A stretch of 33,525 nucleotides of DNA from positions 1 through 33,525 of the forward strand of contig JABHKC010000081.1 in the NCBI GenBank assembly GCA_018692315.1, written 5' to 3'. How positions within the stretch are numbered: position 1 is the first letter of the stretch; each line of letters begins with the position of its first letter. This DNA is from Bacteroidota bacterium. Lineage in GTDB: Bacteria; Bacteroidota; Bacteroidia; Bacteroidales; JABHKC01. Under the pieces are notes generated by a model. That model saw nothing but the letters and a program-made list of their open reading frames with translations. It was not told where the DNA came from and ran no database searches. Shown here piece after piece: positions 1 to 8,535 of this stretch. The position numbers and the translations under genes were made by a program.

Positions 1-17
1 TAGTGCCACTAAGAAAA
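1..17 (+). repeat. Left terminal inverted repeat of the insertion sequence
   Basis: TAGTGCCACTAAGAAAA is identical to the reverse complement of 1853-1869. Base 18 no longer matches, so the visible repeat is 17 bp. The window starts on its first base, so any further outer match is not visible. Confidence 0.85.
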
Positions 18-207
18 CACCACTTTTCTCAAATGTTACAAATTTAGTTTGACTCGAAATTACAAAAAAATCTAAAAAAAATCTAAATCTGATCAGAAAT
101 GAAAATCCTTGCTAAATTTTTGAAATTTTAATGGCATTTTTACGAAATTAGCTAAAATTTGACATTCCTCTCCCATTTCACTTTTTAAAAGCAAGAATAT
201 CAGACTG

Positions 208-1734
208 TTATGCAACAGCCGAAAACCGAATTCGCTGTTTGTCCAACTGCCGGCGTTTTGCCTTTAAAATTTGTCGTCCGATTTTTTTAAGATTGTATGC
301 ACATACTCCTAAGCTTATATATCTGATATAATGGTGAATACCTCTATCAGGACAACGGTCTAATCCTCTGTGTTCCAATTCGTTGATGTTAGATTCTATT
401 GCACTATGTTTATTTTTTAATCGCTTAAATGTACAACTGCTTTCTTCTGTTTCTTCTGCCTTGGTTCGTTTTCCCAGTTTTGGCATTATTACATTGGGGA
501 TTTCTAATTGTAATAATTCTTTGTTTTCTTTTCTCCAAAAACCTTTGTCAAAACTCCATGAAGAAATTTTGTGCTTGTTTAAAAGTCTATCAGCCAATTC
601 AATAACAATATCCCTATCTTGCTCTGTGCTGGATAGCAACTTATGATCTACTATCAAATTATACTGATCGGTAGTTATCACCAGTTTCTTTCCTAATTCA
701 ACATTTGGTCGGCTCTTGCCTTTTTTTACCCATTCGGTATAGGTCTCAAATATTGAAAATAGTTTTTCTTCATGTGGTATTTTTTCTTTCTGTAGTATTC
801 GCCTGTCAATTAAGTCTATGTGTTTTTCGGCTAACACTATAAAATATTCAAGAGTTATAATAAGCAAAATATCTTGCTCGTTATTTTGTGCCATATTTGG
901 CATTTCGCTTTGAAGCTTTTTTAAAAATGCTTTTGCCTTTTTTAAATAATTTTCTGCTGCTCTGACTACTCTTTCTTCTTTCTTTTTGCCGCCGCTACTA
1001 CTCGCTTTGCCCAGTTCTCGCATCAAGCCCTTGATCTCTGCTCGCCAGTTTTTCATCTTGCGCCAACCTTTATGACCTTCTTGTTTTTCTAAAAATTTAT
1101 AAACAGTATCCAAACATTTACGCACACTGTCCCAAAGTAAATTATAATCAGTCGGAAAATGAACATTGCTTTCTACTACAAAACTATCTGTTTTTAAGTG
1201 CAATGCTGTGTCTTCTTTTTTTTTAAATACTTCTTTATGACCAAATTCTAATATGACTGTATTTATTTCTGTTATTAGCTCATTACTAAGCTGTGAAACA
1301 TTGTCATAAATATTCTGATATTCATATTCAATTATTTCAAATCCAAAATCTCTTTCTATACCCATCAACTGCCTCATACTTCGATGGTTGTTAGATAAAT
1401 TATGAAGTGTATCATAACTGGTATTTAAACAAAGTCGAACCTGAGCTAAAACAAAAATACTCCATAAATCCATCCCCTTTCTTCCTGTTTTTTTCTTGCC
1501 TGAATTAATGTGTTTTTCTAATATGCTGAATATCTTTTCATTATATTGCTTGTTGCAATATATTTCTTTCAGAGCAGATAATAATTCATCTAAAGCATTT
1601 TTGCTCTTTACCGGAATGTAGGTATCTTCAATTGGCAATTGTCCCAATCGTAATTGTTGCTCGAATCTATTTCGCATATCTGAATCTAATTTTATTATAT
1701 CCCAATCTATCTTCTTAATTCTAACATTAAACAC
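208..1734 (-). CDS. Transposase, ISNCY-like DDE family
   Basis: This 508-residue protein should cut and join the ends of the surrounding insertion sequence. The N-terminal third has the family block GRKGMDLWSIFVLAQVRL followed by NNHRSMRQLMG (about residues 84-125), which I recognise from ISNCY-type transposases. Candidate catalytic acids are Asp183 in LKTDSFVVESNVHFPTD, Asp396 in SFDKGFW and Glu447 in KHSAIESNINELEHRGLDR. A basic helical insertion rich in Lys (about 220-280) separates the first two. The C-terminus is basic, as is usual for DNA-binding ends. The frame is intact, so the element may still be active. The family name rests on motif memory; the DDE transposase call is firmer. Confidence 0.85.
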   Translation of the reverse strand: MFNVRIKKIDWDIIKLDSDMRNRFEQQLRLGQLPIEDTYIPVKSKNALDELLSALKEIYCNKQYNEKIFSILEKHINSGKKKTGRKGMDLWSIFVLAQVRLCLNTSYDTLHNLSNNHRSMRQLMGIERDFGFEIIEYEYQNIYDNVSQLSNELITEINTVILEFGHKEVFKKKEDTALHLKTDSFVVESNVHFPTDYNLLWDSVRKCLDTVYKFLEKQEGHKGWRKMKNWRAEIKGLMRELGKASSSGGKKKEERVVRAAENYLKKAKAFLKKLQSEMPNMAQNNEQDILLIITLEYFIVLAEKHIDLIDRRILQKEKIPHEEKLFSIFETYTEWVKKGKSRPNVELGKKLVITTDQYNLIVDHKLLSSTEQDRDIVIELADRLLNKHKISSWSFDKGFWRKENKELLQLEIPNVIMPKLGKRTKAEETEESSCTFKRLKNKHSAIESNINELEHRGLDRCPDRGIHHYIRYISLGVCAYNLKKIGRQILKAKRRQLDKQRIRFSAVA

Positions 1735-1852
1735 TGTTTATCAGCAATTTCAAAAGATAAAGATACAAAATAATAGTATAGATTCGAGCATTATTAAACA
1801 AACTTATTAACAATTAGGTATTAGTTATCAACATATTACATGGAAATATATC

Positions 1853-1869
1853 TTTTCTTAGTGGCACTA
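1853..1869 (-). repeat. Right terminal inverted repeat of the insertion sequence
   Basis: TTTTCTTAGTGGCACTA is the exact reverse complement of bases 1-17. The outer half belongs to the odd-length palindrome CTTAGTG-G-CACTAAG at 1857-1871, so this end could form a small cruciform. The next gene's ATG lies only 6 bases further on. Confidence 0.85.
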
Positions 1870-1874
1870 AGTAT

Positions 1875-3395
1875 ATGGATGACATAAAAACCAAATCCAA
1901 AGTACAGAAAGTAGAGAATAACACAACTAATAATCAGCGGCAGGAAATTGTTAATCATATTACCTTGTACGACACTATTAATGAATTTGGTGCAAGCAGA
2001 ACAATTGAATGTATAGTTATTGATGACGAAACTAAAGAACCAATACCATTTGCAAATGTTACCTTTGCAGATAATGGAATCAATATTTCCGGTTGTATAA
2101 CAGACTTTGATGGAAAATTTACTATATTATCTGTTCCTGAAGTAGATTCTTTAATCATGAAAGTGAGTTATGTTGGTTATAAGACTGAGTCGATAGATAT
2201 TTCTGAGGGATTTCCTTCAGTTATTAGTTTACAGGTGTCAGCAATGCAAATACAAGAGGTTCTCATGGTTAGATATAATGATAGAGATGAAACTATAACA
2301 TCCGAAGAAATCGCCAGAATGCCTGGGCGAGATGCTTCTTCAGTTGCAACAACCGTAGGTGGTGTTTACTCTGAAGATGGTCAAATTGGAAGTATAAGAG
2401 GTTCTCGTACTGAAGGTACTGCCACCTTTGTTGATGGGATAAGATTATTATCTCCTAAGTATGAAACTTTAAATAAATCTAAGTCAACTATAAAAGTTCT
2501 ATCCTGGATGCCACATGCACCATATATGGAAGAACTTAGAAAAGCAAATGATGATGAATTATTAGCAATTTATTACAAACTTAAAGATGAAAACAAAAAT
2601 CGTCCATCATTCTACATTCAAGTTGCAGACTTGTTTTTCGTAAAAGGAAAACATAAACAGGCAGTTAGAATCCTCTCGAATACTATAGAATTAGATTTGG
2701 AAAATCCAGAACTTCTTAAAGTAGTTGCAAGACGTTTGTTGGACGAAAAAGAGTATGAAATGTCAATTAAAATATTTACTGAAATAAAAGATTTACGTCC
2801 TGAAGAGCCACAGTCATACAGAGATTTAGCTTTAGCCTACACTAAAAACAAACAATACCAAAAAGCATTAGATATGCATTTACATATCTTAAATAGAAAA
2901 TGGGGACGATTTGAGGAAATAAAAGAGGTAGTATTTAATGAGTTCAATTGGCTTATTGCTTTGCATGGAAAAGATCTGGATTTATCAGAAGTGAATAAAG
3001 ATTATATAAAATCAATGCCATTGGATATACGTATTTCAATAGACTGGAGTAGCAACAACAATGATATTGATTTGTGGGTAGTAGATCCAAACGGAGAAAA
3101 ATGTTATTATAAAAACAGATTTACTAAGATAGGAGGAAAACTATCAAAAGACTTTACACAAGGCTACGGACCAGAAGAGTTTTCAATAAAAAAAGCTAAG
3201 CGAGGTTTTTATACTATTTATGTAAATTATTATAGCGAATCACGTCAAAGTATCACTGGACCGGTAACTGTTTATGCAGAATTGATCACACATTACGGAA
3301 CAGATAAACAAAAAACTGAAAGAATTGCAATCCAATTAGAGAATGACAGTAGTAAAAAAACAGTCCAAATAGGCCAGTTGGAATTTAATGAATAA
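1875..3395 (+). pseudogene. 3' part of a surface protein (CarboxypepD_reg, plug-like, TPR, DUF2135), 5' end cut by the IS
   Basis: The visible frame codes for 506 residues. It shows a carboxypeptidase-regulatory-like fold (about 45-110, with EPIPFANVTF and VSYVGYKTESIDIS), a TonB-plug-like segment (about 128-192, IGSIRGSRTEGTATFVDGIR), TPR-like helices (about 235-330) and a C-terminal DUF2135/YfaP-like domain (about 385-495, NNNDIDLWVVDPNGEKCYY). In Bacteroidota this set usually follows VIT and von Willebrand A domains and a signal peptide. All of those are missing here, the first ATG is 6 bases past the insertion sequence, and the frame stays open back into the element. I infer that the insertion removed the 5' part and that the ATG is accidental. 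It could still be expressed as a cytoplasmic fragment. The remaining domains look intact, so the insertion may be recent. Confidence 0.75.
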
Positions 3396-3614
3396 AAGAA
3401 TCTGGTAGATGAAGCAAGAGAATAATCTTTACACTATAAAATATAGAATTTTCGAGAATTTTAAGGATTTTTAAATTACAAATAGACTTAATGCGGGCAA
3501 CAATGATCATATTTGCAGCTATTTCGGTTACTATTATATTCATTTTGCATTATCACTATTAATGTCTCAAAGAAAACTACATTTCCTTCAAGTGGCTTTA
3601 ATAATATCCACACC

Positions 3615-4811
3615 TCATTTGTTTACCGATTCAACTACCAATTCAAATAAATGCATGTCATCATGTTCAGTTCCAGCTTCAGGGTGCACCGGATTTTCAG
3701 CCTCATATTTCAATACTACTACCAAATCTAAAGATGGAACTACCCCAATAATCTGCCCTCCATATCCACTTGCTAGAAAAGCCGGATGTCCTCCTACCAT
3801 TGTAATATACCATTGATAACCGTAGCTATATCTTCCATAGATATTTGTTATATGATCTTTTGTTGATGTTCTCACCCAATCTTCCGACAGCAAAGTCTGA
3901 TTGTCCCACTTTCCTCTATTTAAATATAAAAAACCAAATTTTGCCATATCTCTGGCTGTCATATACAGTCCAAAACTTGCAGTTTCGATTCCTTTCGTAT
4001 CTCGTCGCCATGTTTGAGAAAGAGGAGTTAAATAGTCATCCCAGCTATTATAAACTATAGAGTGTGAGAGTGTGTCAAATTCTATCCCCATTGGATCGAA
4101 CAGTCGTTCTTTGGCAATTTTACCAGGAGTTTTATTTGTGCTATAATATACCAAGGATGTTAGGAAATGTGAATTGCCTGAGCTATAATAGAATATCTTT
4201 CCCGGTTTATTGTTTTGCCCTCGTACTAAGGCAGATGCAACCCAGTCATCAGAAAATATCCAATCAACCCAAAGTTGCCCCGATTCTGCCCATGACAATC
4301 CAGTTGTTTGAGTAAGCACATGGTGTAAGCTTATTTCGTTGAATTCAGGATATGATGGCATCAATTCAGACATTAGTTGATCTGTAGAATTAATTGTTTG
4401 TTGATCCATGAGTATGCCTATTAGTGCTGAGCTAAAGCTTTTAGTAACAGACCAAAGATCTGTGCTTTGGTCTTTTCCTCCATTTCCATAATAATCTTCA
4501 AAAACTATGTAGCCATCTTTAATTACCAGTAGAGCTCTGGCAAGAGAGTCATTTTCAGCAAACTGATCAGCTAAGTCCATTTTTAATGGATCAATATTAT
4601 GATCTTCTAAAGAAGCTAATTCCCATTCATCTGTAGGCCAATATAATCTTTCTTGAAGAGGCCAATCATAACCATTGTCTGGAACAATAAAGTCTTGATT
4701 AGAATCTTTAGTACAAGATGTTATAATTGAACATGATGTTGCTAAAAGAAATGTGATGAGGAGAAATAATGGTGATAGAAAGTTTCTGACTAAGGCGATT
4801 GAATTTTTCAT
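3615..4811 (-). CDS. Lipoprotein serine hydrolase, beta-lactamase class C fold (COG1680)
   Basis: This is a probable membrane-anchored serine hydrolase or esterase of the penicillin-binding-protein/beta-lactamase class C fold, 398 residues from the chosen start. The nucleophile motif SVTK is at 121-124, followed by LTQTTGL at about 166-172, the Tyr motif YSSGN at 209-213, and a late SGYGGQ that replaces the usual KTG-type loop. This pattern is closer to 6-aminohexanoate-dimer-hydrolase-like proteins than to true AmpC, so the substrate is unknown. The N-terminus MKNSIALVRNFLSPLFL runs to a lipobox at ATSC (Cys27). A second Cys at 33 is a less likely anchor. An upstream in-frame ATG at 4868 would add 19 residues before the signal peptide, so I chose 4811. 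The gene stands alone. Confidence 0.85.
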   Translation of the reverse strand: MKNSIALVRNFLSPLFLLITFLLATSCSIITSCTKDSNQDFIVPDNGYDWPLQERLYWPTDEWELASLEDHNIDPLKMDLADQFAENDSLARALLVIKDGYIVFEDYYGNGGKDQSTDLWSVTKSFSSALIGILMDQQTINSTDQLMSELMPSYPEFNEISLHHVLTQTTGLSWAESGQLWVDWIFSDDWVASALVRGQNNKPGKIFYYSSGNSHFLTSLVYYSTNKTPGKIAKERLFDPMGIEFDTLSHSIVYNSWDDYLTPLSQTWRRDTKGIETASFGLYMTARDMAKFGFLYLNRGKWDNQTLLSEDWVRTSTKDHITNIYGRYSYGYQWYITMVGGHPAFLASGYGGQIIGVVPSLDLVVVLKYEAENPVHPEAGTEHDDMHLFELVVESVNK

Positions 4812-5010
4812 ATAATGTACTTTCAAATAAAAGATTGCATTAATTATTAATTTCATGACATAATTCAATTCAAAATTAATGCCAACATTAGTATATCCGG
4901 TAAACTCCGCAGATTCCTTTGGCCTTGAACTTTACTATTTTTAGAACTCCATTTTAATATTCTATTTTAGGAAATCACCTTACTAATTCTCAATTTTTTG
5001 AAATAAAAAA

Positions 5011-5034
5011 AAGCCTATCAAATTTGATAGGCTT
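5011..5034 (-). terminator. Rho-independent terminator of the cold-shock gene
   Basis: A perfect 24-base palindrome, with arms AAGCCTATCAAA and TTTGATAGGCTT, is followed on the minus strand by a run of seven T (5004-5010). It lies 33 bases past the stop codon of the cold-shock gene. Confidence 0.9.
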
Positions 5035-5067
5035 ATAAGTTACAAGATGTCAAAAAGTAATATTATA

Positions 5068-5259
5068 TTATTCTACTTTGACATTTATTGCGTTCAAGCC
5101 TTTTGGACTTTCCTCAACATCATAGCTTACTTTGTCTCCCTCATTTATCTCATCGGTTAATCCATTTTGATGTACAAATACATCTTTACTACCGTCATCA
5201 GGTGTAATAAATCCAAATCCTTTAAATTTGTTGAAAAATTTCACTGTTCCTTTACTCAT
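5068..5259 (-). CDS. Cold-shock domain protein (CspA family)
   Basis: This 63-residue single-domain protein should bind single-stranded RNA or DNA and act as an RNA chaperone in the cytoplasm. RNP1 is visible as KGFGFIT (about 14-20) and RNP2 as DVFVHQN (about 27-33), with the conserved start [10 protein letters not shown]. Length and motifs match the family. The frame also opens at 5325, but those 22 extra residues ([21 protein letters not shown]) are unlike the family and overlap the promoter, so the start is 5259. A -7 element lies 30 bases upstream and a strong terminator lies downstream, so the gene is a single transcription unit. Confidence 0.95.
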   Translation of the reverse strand: MSKGTVKFFNKFKGFGFITPDDGSKDVFVHQNGLTDEINEGDKVSYDVEESPKGLNAINVKVE

Positions 5260-5288
5260 AATTAAAAATTTAAAATTTAAATAAAATA

Positions 5289-5296
5289 CAAAGTTA
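5289..5296 (-). promoter_or_regulatory. Bacteroidota -7 promoter element of the cold-shock gene
   Basis: On the minus strand the sequence reads TAACTTTG, which fits TAnnTTTG. It ends 30 bases before the chosen ATG and leaves a short A/T-rich leader. I see no convincing -33 element. Confidence 0.6.
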
Positions 5297-5681
5297 GTAT
5301 TATATTCTTTATATGATTGATTCATGCATAATTAACTTTTTTCTTGTGCATAAACGCTTGAAATAAACACTTTTGGAATTGCGTTTATTTTCGTGTTGAA
5401 CTAAACCTAAGCCAGCTAATTCAGTAATAATCACGTAATTTCATCTTTATTAATTTTTAAAATATATAAAGATGAAAAAAAATGAATCACGATAAAAAAT
5501 CGGGATTGGACAAAATGCAAAAAAGGCTTTTGGTGAGCAATCATTATTGAAAAGCCGTCAAATAGAATTAATTACTATCAAATATTAGCTGACTTTCGGA
5601 AAACAAACCGGAAATTCCGTTCACCTCCAAAATACCCAAATTATTAGGAGTTTATAATAAATAGAGTATTTATAATGTTCG

Positions 5682-5699
5682 ATCCCGATACATCGGGAT
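5682..5699. repeat. Small hairpin, ATCCCGAT-AC-ATCGGGAT
   Basis: Two perfect 8-base arms surround a two-base loop. It is G/C-rich against its surroundings and resembles REP-type units. No T-run follows on either strand, so it is not a clear terminator. Confidence 0.5.
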
Positions 5700-5847
5700 T
5701 ACAAACCCTAAAGTAAAGCCTCTTTCCTAACCAAAGGTTTTGTTGTCCTTTGCGACAAACGGAGCTATGGGCTTCTCCGACTTCTCTTGTTTCCTTTCCG
5801 AATTTCGCTATGCTAATATCGGATTGTTTAGTATTTTACTTATGGCG

Positions 5848-5961
5848 ACTTCTAAAAATGCAAATTTCTTCGTTGTTTCGATATTTTAAAATCCTCATTT
5901 ACAATAGTAAACTGCGGTTTTGAAATTTCTCACGCCTTGAAATTTGCTATTTTTAGAAGTC
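5848..5961. repeat. Palindromic element with 22/23-bp arms, MITE-like
   Basis: GACTTCTAAAAATGCAAATTTC (5848-5869) is the reverse complement of 5939-5961 apart from one inserted base. The interior also folds, with imperfect arms around 5885-5895 and 5915-5926 and a central hairpin TTTAC-AATA-GTAAA at 5898-5911. The left shoulder and arm, TTATGGCGACTTCTAAAAAT then G (5840-5860), recur exactly at 26971-26991, which shows that it is dispersed. Confidence 0.65.
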
Positions 5962-6021
5962 CCTTTATATTATTCTTGTATTATTTGGCAAGAAATTTCA
6001 CACAGTATATTCAAAACATAA

Positions 6022-6158
6022 TCTCGCAAAGGCTCAATGGCACAAAGTATTATGAAAGAAAACTCTTTGCAATCTTAAAAACAAGTTTCGGACTCAAAAC
6101 AAGAATTGTTTCGTTTCATAGATTTCCAAAAACTTTGCGTCTTTGCATCTTTGCGAGA
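6022..6158. repeat. Inverted repeat of GCAAAG-type units
   Basis: The 27 bases at 6022-6048 (TCTCGCAAAG then GCTCAATGGCACAAAGT) match the reverse complement of 6132-6158 at 21 of 27 positions. Both arms are built from repeated GCAAAG-like words. I see no coding potential between the arms. Confidence 0.6.
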
Positions 6159-6219
6159 ATTTTTTCTGGTTTATCCAGCTTAAGATTGTAAGATAGTATT
6201 CATTGTTCGGTTTAACAAG

Positions 6220-6293
6220 TAGCGAGGGCGGGACTTGAACCCGCGACCTCATGATTATGAATCATGCGCTCTAACCACCTGAGCTACCTCGCC
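6220..6293 (-). tRNA. tRNA with CAT anticodon, probably elongator tRNA-Met
   Basis: The minus strand folds as a 74-base cloverleaf. The acceptor is GGCGAGG with CCTCGCT (a G-U pair at 1:72), the D arm is GCTC/GAGC, the anticodon arm is CATGA-TTCATAA-TCATG and the T arm is GCGGG-TTCAAGT-CCCGC. The CCA end is not encoded. The paired 1:72 position argues against an initiator tRNA. A tRNA-Ile with lysidine-modified CAT cannot be excluded by reading alone. Confidence 0.95.
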
Positions 6294-6396
6294 TTAAAAT
6301 TTTGCGGCTGCAAAGATAATTTATTTTAATATTTAAAGAAAATATTTTAATATTTTTTTGAAATTGAAAATTTGACTCATCTCAACTTTTCACTTT

Positions 6397-7194
6397 TCAC
6401 TTAACAAAAGGTGGAGCTTGACTAATGTTTTCAACAAGTTTCGGAAAGTAAATCTTATAAACAGTTTCGATATATTTATTGCTTGAAGGGAAAGGAACTT
6501 TCGCCACATTTCCGTACAAGAATTTTCCACTGAAATCGAAAATTGAGTAATGTAAATTTATCCAATAATTATAGGAATCTGAAGCAACATTCATTGGGTC
6601 GGAAAAATCTCCTTTTATTTCAAATTGGGTGATAAAAAGCATTAAATCGACATCATATTTTCTCGAAAGGCTTTTTAAAAAATTCTCGTCTTCGAACTTT
6701 ATATTTACAAACTTATTCGACTTATCTTTACGAACTTCAACAATTTCGCCTTGAAAAAGGCCGTCTTGAATTTCATTGTTGGAGTTTGTTTTTTTTCTTT
6801 TGTCGAATTTTTTAAAAAAGGATTTTTTTTCTGTTGTATCCTTTTCTTGCGGACGATCCATTAAAAAATATCCAATCATGCTTAAAATTTCGTCTAAATC
6901 TTCACTTGCAGCATAAGTATAATTATTCAGCAGGCTAACCGTACTTCCTTCATAAAAAACTTTCTGCAAACTAAAATCTAACTGCAACTGTGTGTAATTA
7001 AGCATTTGTTCGTAAGTCATTTCCGATTTTTTTGCAAATTCGTGCATGGCATCACTATAATACATATGTTCTGCAAAAGGAATTAGCAAAATAATTTTTG
7101 CAGTATCAGGATTGAGAGTATCATTTACAATTTCCTGAGATTTAAGATGAAAATTAATTATAGAAAAAAGGAAGATTAGAATAAAAAATCTCAT
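6397..7194 (-). CDS. Secreted protein of unknown function
   Basis: I do not recognise this 265-residue protein. It starts with a signal peptide (MRFFILIFLFSIINFHLKSQ, cleavage near residue 20). A mixed alpha/beta region follows, then a Lys- and Asp-rich linker at about 125-150 (EKKSFFKKFDKRKKTNSNNE) and a C-terminal half with VDLMLFITQFEIKGDF and NYWINLHYSIFDFSGKFLYG. The phrase about synthesising a simple value such as IILLIPFAEHMYYSDA near the mature N-terminus resembles periplasmic proteins that compute an attribute and then assemble at the membrane, but this is weak. There is no lipobox and no T9SS tail. The next gene upstream on the same strand ends 54 bases before the start, so the two could share a transcript. 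Confidence 0.7.
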   Translation of the reverse strand: MRFFILIFLFSIINFHLKSQEIVNDTLNPDTAKIILLIPFAEHMYYSDAMHEFAKKSEMTYEQMLNYTQLQLDFSLQKVFYEGSTVSLLNNYTYAASEDLDEILSMIGYFLMDRPQEKDTTEKKSFFKKFDKRKKTNSNNEIQDGLFQGEIVEVRKDKSNKFVNIKFEDENFLKSLSRKYDVDLMLFITQFEIKGDFSDPMNVASDSYNYWINLHYSIFDFSGKFLYGNVAKVPFPSSNKYIETVYKIYFPKLVENISQAPPFVK

Positions 7195-7248
7195 GGATTA
7201 TTTTGTTTATGAATTATAAATTGAGTTAGTGCTCTCGAAAACTTAATT

Positions 7249-8415
7249 TTATAATCCTGTTGAACGTTTATGCAAAATACTTGCATTTTGAACGCCTTCA
7301 AGATAATAAATCCAAGCAGAGTTATTGCCAACATATGGTTCTGGTTCTTTACGATTCATAGGGTGGTTATGACTTACTCTAAAAGATGCACCTAAATTAG
7401 GATTGACCGGTGCAACCCATATTGTTGAATTACTGTTGTCATCGGGGCCCGGGTGAGAAGATCTAACAAATGTGATATATGAATTTCCATTAATTTTAAA
7501 AACTTCGGGAGAGATAAGATAAGGATAATTACTCGGATATGGAGGATAAATTTGGTTCAATAAATTCCAGTTCCCATTTTGATTTCTTAAATACACATTT
7601 AGTCCGCACCATGCAACACCGTCATGCTCAACAGTGGTGAAAAACATATATCGTCCATTATAAGTAGGATTTACCGATTTCCACATATAAGAATCGCCTT
7701 TGGTTGAGGCAGAGAAAGTAAGTTGTTCAGAATTATTCGGATCTCGTATATCATAAAGATAAGTTTGTGAAATATTGTTTAAATCGGGTTTCACTGAAAT
7801 TAATAATTCTCGATTTTCTACCCATCTGGCAATTCCTACATCAATGGAAGAAAAAATAAGATCGTTAGGAAGGATTGTTTCTGAAGAAGGATTGTCTAAT
7901 TCTCGCCACATTGGTACATAGCTTCCATTATTCAGAATTGCAACATAAACAGCTTTTAAGGGGTAAGTTCCATGAGAATCCATGCTTCCGGGAGAACCTG
8001 CCCGAGCTTTATATTGATAATTAATATTTTGAAGTTTCTCGGTTTGCCAATTGCCCAATGAATCTTGCCATGCTCTTGCAATTTTCGAAACTGGAAATGT
8101 ATCGTGCCAGGCATTGTAAATAATCTGTATTTCATTTGAATTATAAGTCCACTCGGGACCATTCATAACCAAAGACATAGGGACAATATTTGTATCAATA
8201 ATTTGATAATTGCTAAACATTCCTGTATTCGGATTTATTTCTGCTACCCATAGATTTGAACCATCGCGCTCTTGCCATGTAACCATATTGTATGGTGCAG
8301 ACACAAATTCAGGGTCAGGAAAATTTGTATTAGGATAAGCAATATCAACTTGAGCTACAGAATGTTTTACAAAAAATATACTTAAAAGAAAACTCAGCAA
8401 TATAATACTTTTCAT
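7249..8415 (-). CDS. Secreted protein, possible beta-propeller, function unknown
   Basis: This 388-residue protein has a clear signal peptide (MKSIILLSFLLSIFFVKHSVAQ). The mature part is rich in Trp, Tyr, Asn and Pro and contains repeated short blocks of the type seen in TolB-like or sialidase-like propellers, such as NLWVAEINPNTG, PEWTYNSNEIQIIYNAW, SVNPTYNGRYMFFTTVEHDG and STIWVAPVNPNLG. The repeats are too degenerate for me to count blades. I see no catalytic motif, lipobox or T9SS sorting domain, so the protein probably ends in the periplasm or leaves by another route. A -7 element lies 24 bases upstream. Confidence 0.7.
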   Translation of the reverse strand: MKSIILLSFLLSIFFVKHSVAQVDIAYPNTNFPDPEFVSAPYNMVTWQERDGSNLWVAEINPNTGMFSNYQIIDTNIVPMSLVMNGPEWTYNSNEIQIIYNAWHDTFPVSKIARAWQDSLGNWQTEKLQNINYQYKARAGSPGSMDSHGTYPLKAVYVAILNNGSYVPMWRELDNPSSETILPNDLIFSSIDVGIARWVENRELLISVKPDLNNISQTYLYDIRDPNNSEQLTFSASTKGDSYMWKSVNPTYNGRYMFFTTVEHDGVAWCGLNVYLRNQNGNWNLLNQIYPPYPSNYPYLISPEVFKINGNSYITFVRSSHPGPDDNSNSTIWVAPVNPNLGASFRVSHNHPMNRKEPEPYVGNNSAWIYYLEGVQNASILHKRSTGL

Positions 8416-8438
8416 AAATCAATGTTTAAAATTCACTG

Positions 8439-8446
8439 CAAAAATA
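8439..8446 (-). promoter_or_regulatory. Bacteroidota -7 promoter element for the 388-residue secreted protein
   Basis: The minus strand reads TATTTTTG, matching TAnnTTTG. It ends 24 bases before the ATG at 8415. Confidence 0.55.
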
Positions 8447-8535
8447 TGGCAATATTTTGTGTTTTGCAACATATTTTTTGTTAAACTCATACAATTTACA
8501 ACTATAGAATTTCGATTATGGCTAAGAAATCAAAG

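Larger units (their letters stand above)
1..1869. mobile_element. Insertion sequence, ISNCY-like, with 17-bp terminal inverted repeats
   Basis: The first 17 bases, TAGTGCCACTAAGAAAA, recur as an exact reverse complement at 1853-1869, and one transposase gene fills the space between. The element is about 1.87 kb. Its left flank is outside the window, so the outermost base and the target duplication cannot be fixed. The right end is part of an almost perfect palindrome, CTTAGTG-G-CACTAAG (1857-1871), so the true terminus could be a few bases either side. The reading frame of the downstream gene stays open through the right repeat back to a TAG at 1815, which suggests insertion into a coding region. 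Confidence 0.85.
5326..6219. other. 894-base stretch without a gene, holding several inverted repeats
   Basis: No reading frame here looks like a protein. The stretch contains a 12-bp hairpin (TTTCATCTTTAT at 5439-5450 with its reverse complement at 5466-5477), a small hairpin at 5682-5699, a palindromic element at 5848-5961 and an inverted repeat at 6022-6158. It looks like a landing area for small repeats between the cold-shock gene and the tRNA. Confidence 0.6.

Noticed and set aside
3491-3562. 23-residue hydrophobic open frame, MRATMIIFAAISVTIIFILH and three more residues
   Set aside because: It could be a small membrane peptide, but there is no promoter element or ribosome site and the composition is expected by chance in A/T-rich DNA.
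4869-4980. Possible promoter or small RNA between the serine hydrolase and the cold-shock terminator
   Set aside because: I found no -7 element, hairpin or open frame that stands out here.
5439-5477. 12-bp perfect hairpin with a 15-base loop
   Set aside because: I considered a terminator, but the nearest gene end is far away and no T-run follows on the strand where it would be needed. It is mentioned only as part of the gene-free stretch.
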